A stretch of 64,000 nt of DNA from Epinephelus fuscoguttatus (lineage: Eukaryota; Chordata; Actinopteri; Perciformes; Serranidae): NCBI RefSeq assembly GCF_011397635.1, contig NC_064755.1, positions 38,174,059 to 38,238,058 on the forward strand, written 5' to 3'. The notes under the pieces are model-generated. The model ran no database searches, was not told where the DNA came from, and was given only the letters and a program-made list of their open reading frames with translations. Below are positions 45,601 to 57,500 of the stretch, in pieces. Position 1 is the first letter of the stretch. Every line of letters starts with the position of its first letter. The translations under genes were made by a program, and so were the position numbers.

Positions 45601-48600
45601 ATCTAATTTTTCATTGTTACAAAATAACTGTTTCATGGTTAAGGTCTGGTTAGGTTTATGCACAAGAACTATTTGGTTAAGGTTAGGAAAAGATCATGGC
45701 TTGGGTTAAAATTTTAACTTTCAACATCGTTTCTACTTCCTCAAAACAGGGCGACCGTTGTTGCCATGGCAACAGTAAACAACACGACAACACGGTCTCT
45801 TGCTGCTTTCCCTTGCTGCTTGCTTTTTCAACTTTTTGCATCGCAACATTGAGATTTCGGAACAACGGGACTTCAGAACGATGGGTTTAATATGGTCAGA
45901 CCAATGGGATGTTGAAGCATTGAGATTTCGGAACAATGGGTAATTTTCGAAATAATGGGATGTCGAAATAATGGGATGTCGAAATAATGGGATGTCAGAA
46001 TTATGACATGGCTCCAAAGTGTTTGGGGTGGCACCGAGTCCAGACTGACAGAGAGCGAAACAGAATGTTTGGCTTAAGATAGTCTTACCAGGTAAGATCC
46101 TCCCTGACTGGTTAGTGAAACCATCAGACCCTCATATAGTCTTTTCATTATGTCTCTGTTGTCTGGTTTGGGTATACTGCTCTTTATGTATCACTGCTAC
46201 TGCTGACCGTCACACTGTTTGTTAAACATGTTAGTGACTTTTTCCTTAAAACCAAAACGCTATTCCGTTTGTTAATCTTGGTGACGGTTCTGACCAACTG
46301 TGTGTTCATGACGATGAGTAATCCTCCAGAATGGAGAGAGACTGCGGAGTGAGTAAACACTCACACACAACACACACATTGGGCCTCATGCAGGGAGCGA
46401 TACTACCCATAGATTTCTGGGATTCACCAATGTTTTCTGATTTTTGCTCTTTTCTTCTATAAGAGAACATTTACGAAGGTCCAGAGCACTCTGACCAAGC
46501 TAAGAGGAAAACATCTCATTTTCACAGTCCACAAATTGTTTGTCTAACACAAGGAAACACAAGTTTTAATCTGAGGAATATGAAAAAAGCTTGAATATAA
46601 TCAAATTTAGATTGTTATGTTTTTGTGTAGTTATAATGAATGGATTATTACATTTGTGGGTAGTAGGGAAGTAAATACTGCTATGGTTGGTCCATTGATC
46701 CCAATTACTGTAAATTCAGTTACTGTGCGTCCCTTTGCTGACCAGGGCCAGGGCCCCATTCACAAAGCTTCCTTGTACTGGGAGTTGCTCCGAGTGACAA
46801 AATTCAATGAACATTCTTTGTGTCATTTTCTTAGAATTCCCCCTTCAAGTTAAGACTAGGTCCTCCATAAAGATAAGAGTTATTCCTAATGACTCTTAAG
46901 CCTTAAAAGAGCTCCTAAGGTGAAAAACTTAGCAGGCTCACAAAGGGGTGTGTCTGTGACAACCAATCACATTTGTTAAAAGAATTCATCACACCGAGCA
47001 GCGGGGTCAACCACACCTCCTCACCAAGGTAAAAGTTTCTGTCCATTCCTTGCTCGGTGTTCTCTGAACTTTCCTAAATCACTCCTAAGCTAGGACTCCT
47101 TACTAAAGTTTGTCACTGAGAGTTTTCTCAGAATGTTTCTGAATACGGCCCCTGACGTTTAGTGGAGTAGAAGTAGAAAGTTGCATGAGATAAATATATT
47201 CAAGTACAGTAACAGTACCTTGAATGTGTACTTTAGTGCAATACTTGAGTAAATGTGCTCAGTTATACGTCAGGGGCCATTTTCACAAACACTGTGAGAA
47301 CACGCTCAGAGAGCTTCTAACTTTGCCTAAAAAAGTTTAGTAAGGAGACTTAACTTAGGAGTGATTTAAAAAAGTTCTCAGAGCAACTCTGACCAAGGAA
47401 GGGGCAGAGACTTTTACCTCAGTGAGGAGGTGTGGTTGACCTTGTTACAAGGTGTGATGAATTCTTTTAACAGATGTGATTGGTTGTCACGGAGCCTTTG
47501 TGAGTCTGCAGGTGTGGACACCCAGTGGAAATGAGATAAACTGCTGACTGTGAAAGTGTTGTTATTGTTAATGTGATCACTCTGTTGATAGAAGGTTGAG
47601 ACAGACTCAAGTCATCACTGCTGCACTGTTGTGTTTTTACAGTTTTCCAAAAATCTCAGTGTTGTGATCATTTTGTTTTTGGCCTTACAGCTTTATTGCA
47701 TTGGGCAGGAAATGTGTGCGTATCCCTAATGATTCCTGCACAATCTAATTAGGGACCTCAGCCGAAGGACGAAGTCCCTCTTGTTTTTTGTAGCACGTAA
47801 TGTCCTCACTGTCATCCAGTGTTTGCAGAATATTTTCTCTTCGTGTTTCCACCATTTTCTCATCTAATTAAGAAACTGTTAAAAGTACCCCTCCCTGCTC
47901 CTAACAGTTTTTCACCTTAGGAGTTCTCTTAAGGGCTAAGCTGCTTTGTGAGTAACATTTATCTTTACAAATAGCTAGTCCGAACTTTAAGTAGAAACTT
48001 TTAGAAAACATCATAATAGCAGATTAAAGGTCATTTAAGTTCAATTCAGCTTGAACTGTGACCTCTGTGAAAAGTTTGAGCTCTGACTTGAATTTCTGTC
48101 CTGATGAAGTCTCACAAGACTATAAAATCCTCTTTAAAATTAATTAGCACCCGTGAGCACCCCCTACAGGCTGCAGTATTCATCACAGCCACAATCTGAA
48201 CAAACAACATCCTGGGCCTGGTTGTTCAGAAGTAATCTGACCAGATTTTTGTGATTGGATTGGATCAAATCTTCATAATGGGTTGTTCAGAAGAAGAAAA
48301 AAAAAGATTCTGAATTCAAATAAGATCATATAATCCAGTCTTGGTTTTGATCCGGATCAAACCTTCAGTGTGTGTTGTTCAAAGCATTTTGGTAGAACTG
48401 GGATTTTGATCCAAGAAATCAGGATGATCCTGATCCCAGAATGCTGGATTTAGGGTAGATTTTAGGAACAAAGTGTAATAAAACTTTCAAACTGTTCAAT
48501 TAAATGTAGAATTATTTCAACACATTCTCACTCCGACCTCGTCACTTAACGACATTTTGGTCATAAACATTCCACGTCCACATACGACGTGCAAGGTACC

Positions 48601-51600
48601 CTGGGTGCGTTGGTTGTTTTTCTGGGACACCATTTCAAGTTCTGCCTGTTACATGCATTGTCTTCTTTCAAAATACATTTCTGTTTTTACAGGAAATTTA
48701 CTGTTTACATACAGTCTCGTTCAAAATAAATGCACTATGTTGGTAGCAACTTGGTAATCAATTATTAAAATAATTCCTGAATAAACATAAATTGATATTT
48801 TTGTTGTAACGGTGTTATATTTGAAATGACTCTCACTGATTACTGTTGTTCTGAAGTGTTTCAGTGTTTTTGTTTTTGTTTTCAAACAGACATGTGTTCA
48901 CAGCCATCTACACGCTTGAAGTCCTCATAAAGATGATGTCCAGAGGCCTCTGTTTCGGAAGCTTCACTTTCCTCAGAGACCCCTGGAACTGGCTCGACAT
49001 CCTGGTCGTCCTCACAGGGTAATGTAATATCTCTTACCTCTTCTATGTCTCTTTGTATCTTTTAATTTCTTCTACATCTCTTTGTATCTCTTCATCTCTT
49101 ACACATCTCTTTGTATCTCTTCATCTCTTCTATGTCTCTGTCTCTTTGTCTCTTTTACACCTTTTCGTATCTCTTCATCTCTTTCACGTCTTTTTGTATC
49201 TCTTCTATGTCTCTATCTCTTTGTCTCTTTTACACCTTTTCGAATCTCTTCATCCCTTTCACATCTCTTTTTATCTTTTCATCTCTTTTTACCTCTTTTT
49301 ATCTCTCCATGTCTTCTATGTCTTTGTATCTGTATCTGTTATCTGTTTTATGTCTCTCTGTATCTCTTCACGTCTTTTACATCTCTTTGTATCTCTTCAA
49401 CTTTTTACACCTCTCGGTGTCTTTTCACTTGTTTAATGCCTCTTTGTATCTCTACATCTCTTTCACATCTCTTTGTATCTTCATCTCTTATGCGTCTTTA
49501 TCTCTTCATATCTCTTCATGTTTTCTACGTCTGTGTATGTCTTTACCTCTTTCGTGTCTTTTTGTATTTCTACGTCTCTTTTTATCTCTTTGTATCTCTT
49601 AACGTTTTTACACCTCTTGGTATCTTTCATGTGTTTAACACCTCTTCATATCATTGCATCTCTTTTACATCTCTTTGCATCGCTTCATCTCTGTCAAGTC
49701 TCCTTGTAGATCTTCATCTCTTTCGCGGCTCTTCATATCTCTTCTTGTTTTCTGTCTCTGTGTATGTCTTGACTATAACTTAGTAGAACTATATATAACT
49801 ATATTAGTATAACTATATGATTTTGTATATGATAATATGACTGTATATAACTTTAAGAATAAAACTCATTCTCTGTAACCACTGGTAAAGGGTTATGAGG
49901 GGGAGCTGGAGCCTATCCCAGCTGACACTGGGCAAGAGACGGTGTTCACCCTGGACAGGTCACCAGAGCTGACACATAGAGACAGACAACCATTCACACT
50001 CACATACACACCTATGGCCAATTTAGAGTCACCAATTAACCTGCTTGTCTTTGGACTGTGGGAGGAAGCTGGAGTCTCTGGAGATAACCCACACTTACAC
50101 AGGGAGAACATGTGAACTCTTCACAGAAGGGCTCCCCTTCCCCAGGGTTTGAGGTTGCTGTGAGGTGATAGTGGTAACCACTGCACCACCATGACTATAC
50201 ATAACTATATGAATATAACTTTACGACTATATAGAACTGTATGACTCTATGAAATCATACAACTATTTATAACTGTATGACCATATATAACTGCACAAAT
50301 GTATATGTAGCTCACATATATACATACAAGTCTAGTGCCAGAGAAGTTTGGATGCCATGTAAAGTGTAAATAAAAACAGAATGCAGTGATTTGGAAATCT
50401 TATTTGACCTATATTTAATTGAATATTGATAAGCCACAAAGACATATTTAATGTATATGCGCGCATTCTGAATTTGATGCCTGCATTGAGTTACAAAAAA
50501 GTTGGGACAGAGGCAACAAAAAACTGGGAAAGTTGTGAAATGTTAACAAAACATCTTAAACATTTCACAGGTAACAGAGTCAAGTATCATGACTGGGTAT
50601 GAAAGGGGCATCCTCTAAAGACTCAATTATTCACAAGCAAGGATGGTCATTTACTGAGAAACTGTGTGGGCAAAGAGGCCAACAGATTAAGACCAACATT
50701 TCTCAATGTACAGTTTCAAGGAATTCATGGATCTCACCTTCTGCAATCCGAATATCACCCAATGATTCAGGAAATCTGGAGAAATCTCTGCATGTGAGAG
50801 CCCAGGCTGAAAACCAGCAACCCAGCACAGCCTTCAGGCGGCACTACATTTGAAACCAACATGACTGTATAAAACATATTTCTACATGGGCTTGGAAACA
50901 CTTTGGGAAACCATTGTCGGTGAACACAATTTGTTGCTGCCTCTCCAAATGCAAGTTAAGACTCTAAGACCATGCAGAGTGAGAGCCATATATCAACAAC
51001 ATCCAGAAATTATGCCAACTTCTCTGGACCTGAGCTCACCTGAGACTGACTGACACAAAGTGGAAAAGTGTGCTGTGGTCCGATGAGTCCATATTTATAA
51101 TTGTTTTCAGAAGTCATTGACGGCGTGTCCTGCGGGCTAATGAGGAAAAGGACCATCCAGATTGTTACAAGCACTGAAGTCGAATATCAAGCAAGAATGG
51201 GAAAGAATTTAGATTTTTAAAACTTCAGCCATTAGTGTCCTCAGTTCCCAAACACTTACTGAGTGTTATTAAAAAAACGTGATGTAACACAGTGGTAAAC
51301 ATGACACTGTCCCAACTTAGTTATAACGTGTTGCAGGCTCAAATTCAGAATGAGAACAAAAACATTAGTTTATCAGTTTGAACATTCATGATATTTTCTT
51401 TCTTCTGTATTTAATTGAATATAGGTCACAAAGGATTTGCAAATCATTGAATTCTGTTTTTATTTACGTTTTACACAGTGTCCGACCTTTTATGGAATCA
51501 AGGTTGTATTACTTCAATTTCTTCAGAGCCCCCAAGAAGTGGCTGAACTCCATGATCGCCGGCAAGATGTAATAATTAAGAAATCTGATATATGTGTTCA

Positions 51601-53046
51601 TAACAGAGTTCTTGTTCAGAGTCAGTTATTAACAGTTGTTTTGTCTCCCTTTGGTGGTATGGTGTCTCTCTGTATCTCTTAATCTCCTCTATGTCTCTTT
51701 GTATCTTTTCATCTCTTTTGGGTCTCTTTGTATCTCTTTATCTCTTATGTCTCTCTGTATCTCTTCATCTCTTTTATGTCTCGTTGCATCTCTCCATCTC
51801 TTCTACAACTCTTTGTATCTCTTCATCTCTTCTACGTCTCTTTGTACCTCTTCATCTCTTTTAGATCTCTCTGTATCTCTTAAGTCTCTGTATCTCTTCA
51901 TCCCTTTACATCTTCTTCATCTCTTTTACATCTCTTTGTATCTCTTGATCTCTTATGTCTCTCTGTATCTCTTCATCTCTTTTTTGTCTTTTTGCATCTC
52001 TTCTACGTCTCTTTGTATCTCTTCATCTCTTCTACGTCTCTTTGTACCTTTTCATCTCTTTTAGATCTCTCTGTATCTCTTAAGTCTCTGTATCTCTTCA
52101 TCCCTTTACATCTTCTTCATCTCTTTTATGTCTCTTTGTGTCTCTTCATCTCTCTTCATATCTTATGTCTCTCTGTATCTCTTCATCTCTTTTATGTCTC
52201 CTTGTACCTCTTCATCTCTTTTACCTCTCTTCACATCTCTTCATTTCTTCTACATACTTTGTATCTCTTCATATCTCATGTCTCTCTGTTTGTCTTCATC
52301 TCATATGTCTCTCTGTATCTCTTCATCTCTTTTACATATCTTTGTATCTCTTCATATCTTATGTCTCTCTGGATCTCTTTGTCTCTTTTACATCTTCTTC
52401 ATCTTTTTTACGTCTCTTTGTATCTCTTCATGTCTTATGTCTCTCTGTATCTTTTCATCTCTTTTAGATCTCTCTGTATCTCTTAAGTCTCTCTGTATCC
52501 CGTCATCCCTTTTACGTCTTTGTATCTCTTCATATCTTATGTCTCTCTGTATGTCTTCATCTCTTATGTCTCTCTGTATCTCTTCATCTCTTTTACATCT
52601 TCTTCATCTCTTTTACAGCTATTTGTATCTCTTCATCTCTTATGTCTCTCTGTATTTCTTCATCTCTTTTATGTCTCTTTGTATCTCTTCATCTCTTTTA
52701 CCTCTCTTTGCATCTCTTCATTTCTTCTACATCTCTTTGTACCTTTTCATCTCTTTTACATCTCTCTGTATCTCTTAAGTCTCTGTATCTCTTCATCCCT
52801 TTTACATCTCTTTGTATCTCTTCGTGTCTTATGTCTCTCTGTATCTTATCATCGCTTTTATGTCTCTCTGTATCTCTCTGCATCTCTTCATCTCTTTCAC
52901 ATCTGATGATGATGATGATGATGACAGTGGTGGTGATGCTGATGTGTTTCTGTGTTTCAGATATTTGACATGGATTGTATCTATCAAGACACTTTCTGTG
53001 CTGAGGACAGTTACTCGAGTACTGAAGATCATCACAGTCATCCCAG

Positions 53047-53106
<60 letters not shown>

Positions 53107-53483
53107 CTCTATCTCAAAAAGAAACTCAAAGAGTTATGAGTTTGTTGTTTTGGAATTTGATTTCTGATGCAGTCGGTTTCTTAAACTCCGCCCCCTCTCA
53201 GGTCTGAAGAAGACTGTCGGAGATGTCGTCCAGTCGTTGAGGAAACTGGCTGATGTCATCACTCTAACGGTGTTCTGGCTCTGCCTCTTGGCTCTGATCA
53301 CTCTGCAGCTCTTCATGGGATCTCTGAAGCACAAATGTATTATTTCATCGTGGCTGGCGCCAGCAGGAAGCACTGAGTTTGATTTCTTTGAGCATGTTCT
53401 CAACGCTGGTATGATGATGTAGATGTTGAGCGTTTGCCAGATTGCTACATTCAGCTGTTGCCCCTCAGCCAGAGGTTGAAGCC

Positions 53484-53520
<37 letters not shown>

Positions 53521-54546
53521 GTCTGCCTGTAGAGAACCAGTACCACCTGCCTGGTCAGTTAGATTCTCTGGTGTGTGGAAACTCCTCTGATTCAGGGTAC
53601 GTTCACAGCTCTTCAATACAGACACTTCATCATCATCATCATCACCATCACAATGATAATAGTAAATGATGATGATGATGATGATGATGATGTCCTTAGG
53701 GCCTGTCCCGAGGGTTACACCTGTCTGAGGGCGGGGAGAAACCCAAACTACGGCTACACCGGCTACGATTCGTTTGGTTGGTCTCTGCTGAACATGGTCC
53801 GACTGATGACCCAGGACTTCTGGGATAACCTGATGCAGCTGGTCAGTAACAGACTGGTCCCAGTAGACGGACAGGCTGGTCCCAGTAACAGACAGACTGG
53901 TCCCAGTACACAGACTGGTCCCAGTGCACAGACTGGTTTAACTGAGTTCACTGATTCCAACTCTGTCTCTTTCACCTGTCTCTCTTTCTTACCTTTCTCT
54001 CATTCTCTCCTATCTGTCTCTCTCTTTTGTCTGTATCTCACCTGTCGGTATCTCTCACCTGTCTGTCTCTCACCTGTCTGTCTCTCTCGCCTGTCTCTTC
54101 TCACCTGTCTGTGTCTCTCACCTGTGTCTCTTTCTCACCCTATCTGTCTCTTTCTCACCTGTCTGTCTCTCTGCAGACGTTCCGATCATCAGGTTCCCAC
54201 TTCCTGGTCTTCTTCATGGGTATTGTCTTCCCCAGCTGCTTCTGTGTCCTCAGCCTCATCGTGGTGGTGGTTGCCATGGCCGCCAGTGAGCGGGAGGACG
54301 CCAGTGTCGTTGAAGCCAGAGAGAGAGAAGAGTTGTTTACTCAGATCGTGGAGGTGCTGAAGAGGAGGGAGGAAGAGGAGGTGAGATTGTTTCACTTTTC
54401 AGGCATCGTTCGTGTAACTGGTGGATTTAAATGAAGCATTTAATTATTGTTAATTGTATTGTTGTTACAGAAGGCAGCCTGCAGGGCGGCGCTCTCAGAG
54501 ACATCAGAGGGTGAAAACAAGAGCCACAAACACACTGATGTAAAAG

Positions 54547-54596
<50 letters not shown>

Positions 54597-57500
54597 GCCC
54601 ATCTAACCCTGAACCTGATTCAGAAGTCTGTAGACAGCAGATATGATTATGAAAGTGTGATTTCAGTGTGTGAAGCTTGTCTCGCAGTCAGCGGTGTGTT
54701 TCAGGGTTTGATGAGGACCACGTGTCGTTTCCTCTGTGCTGTTTTGTTTTTGCAGACTTCTGCCTGAAGTTGGACTGTTGTGTCTGTTGCCCGGGGCTCC
54801 AACAGTGGCTTCACACCTTCATCACAAACCCATTCTTTGACCTTGGGATTGTCATCTGCCTCATCATCAACACCATCTTTATGGCTATGGAGCATTATCC
54901 AATGACGATGGAGTTTGAAGAGCACCTTGCTATAGCACATCTGGTTAGTGTTAAAGAAAAGTTTTGAACAAAACAAGACAGACAGACAGACAGACAGACA
55001 GTGACTTTTACTAACACATGAAGCAGACCTGAGCGTCAAGCTGATTGGTTGAGCCAACACATTTTATTAAAGTGTTTCTATTAAAGTTTTCTTTGTTTTC
55101 ATTTCAAGTTACGTTGAAGATACACTTCAACAACGTACTGTCACAGTAATCTTTAGGCAGAGCAGGAAACTATGAGATAACTATACAAATACATGTAACT
55201 ATAAAACTATATGTAACTATAAATTATTTGTAGCTTTACAAATATATTTAACTATATGACTATTTTGTAACTATAAGACTATATATAGCTATAAAACTAC
55301 ATGTAACTCTATGACCATTTGTGACTATATGTACACTATATGTACTTATACAATTATACCTTTACAACTATATGTAACTATAAAATGATATGTACAAACA
55401 AATATTTTATACTATAGGATAATATCTAACTATACAACTAACTATAAAACTATATGTAACTATAAAATGATATGTACAAATATTTTATACTATAGGATAA
55501 TATCTAACTATACAACTGTATGCAACTATATCAACTTTAAGACTATATGTAACTATCCGATGACGCGTAACTATATAATTATAGATAATTTTACACCCAC
55601 CTGCTTACTAGCTTAGGAGAGCTTACCAGAAAATATCAGACTATAAAAAGCTATAAAACAACAACAGCTGAGTACGCTCATAGAGAGTTTACAGATGACC
55701 CCTGTACTCTGAACTTTGACCTCTAAACTCACCTCTCACCTCTGCCAGGTCTTCACAGGCATCTTCACAGCTGAGATGATCATCAAGCTTGTTGCCATGG
55801 GCCCAGGTTAGACTTCCTGTTTGTTACCATGGAGCATGTAATATGAGGAACAGTTAAACGACAGCGACAGCGTTTGAGGAGCCAGACTTGACTTGACATT
55901 ACATAATGGTGACGGACGTCTTTTGTCTAAATATGCATGTTTGTTTTCCTTGTAATTTCTCTCCAAGCAGATCATGGCTCTGTGGAGCAGCTGCATCTCA
56001 GCCTCTGCGAGACAGAACCATGATCAACATCATTAACTTCGATAGAACTGAGGCCAAAGTCTGGCTCCTCGAACGCTGTCAATATCGTCATGACCGTTCC
56101 GTCTTTTATAATTTCCTTGCTTGTTACAAGCTCTGTGTTCATGACTGACAGCAGTGCAGCTGTTGTGTTGCCATGGTTACAGGTGCCGTGGAACATCTAT
56201 GACAGCATTATCGTCACATTGAGTGTGTTGGAGCTCGGATTAGCTGACGTTTCTGGCCTAGAACTGGTAAGTGTGACATCATCACTTATTGCAAAACAAC
56301 CAGTCCAGTCACTGTCTACCTGTCTTTTTTTATTTGTCTCCGTATTTCCTGTCTACATGTCTCCTTACTTTGTGTCTACCTGTCTCCTCATCTACATCCT
56401 TACTTCCTGTCTACCTGTCTCCTTACTTTCTGACTACTTGTCTTTTTTATCTGTCTCTTACTTCCTGTCCACCTGTCTCCTCACCTGCCTCCTTACTTCC
56501 TGTCTACCTGTCTCCTCACCTGCCTCCTTACTTTCTGTATACCTGCCTCCTTACTTCCTGTCCACCTGTCTCCTCACCTGCCTCCTTACTTTCTGTCTAC
56601 CTGTCTCCTCACCTGCCTCCTTACTTTCTATCTACCTGTCTCCTCACCTGCCTCCTTACTTTCTGTCTACCTGTCTCCTCACCTGTCTCCTTACTGTATG
56701 TCCACCTGTCTCTTTACTTTCTGTATACCTGCCTCCTTACTTCCTGTCCACCTGTCTCCTCACCTCCCTCCTTACTTCCTGTCTACCTGTCTCCTCATCT
56801 TCCTCTTTACTTCCTGTCCACCTGTCTCCTCACCTGCCTCCTTACTTCCTGTCTACCTGTCTCCTCATCTTCCTCTTTACTTCCTGTCCACCTGTCTCCT
56901 CACCTGCCTCCTTACTTCCTGTCTACCTGTCTCCTCACCTGCCTCCTTACTTCCTGTCTTCCTGTCTCCTCACCTGCCTCCTTACTTTCTGTCTACCTGT
57001 CTCCTCACCTGCCTCCTTACTTCCTGTCTACCTGTCTCCTCACCTGCCTCCTTACTTTCTGTATACCTGTCTCCTTATCTTCCTCTTTACTTCCTGTCTA
57101 CCTGTCTCCTCACCTGCCTCCTTACTTTCTGTCCAACTGTCTCCTCACCTCCCTCCTTACTTCCTGCCCACCTGTCTCCTCACCTGCCTCCTTAATTTCT
57201 ATCTTCCTGTCTCCTCACCTGCCTCCTTACTTCCTGTCTACCTGTCTCCTCACCTGCCTCCTTACTTCCTGTCTACCTGTCTCCTCACCTGCCTCCTTAC
57301 TTCCTGTCTACCTGTCTCCTCACCTGCCTCCTTACTTCCTGTCTACCTGTCTCCTCACCTGCCTCCTTAATTTCTATCTTCCTGTCCCCTCACCTGCCTC
57401 CTTACTTCCTGTCTACCTGTCTCCTCACCTGCCTCCTTACTTTCTGTCCAACTGTCTCCTCACCTCCCTCCTTACTTCCTGCCCACCTGTCTCCTCACCT

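Noticed and set aside
49053..52906. Several open frames of 100-230 codons rich in Leu/Phe/Ser
   Set aside because: All lie in CT-rich tandem repeats inside one intron and exist in overlapping frames, as expected of stop-free low-complexity sequence.
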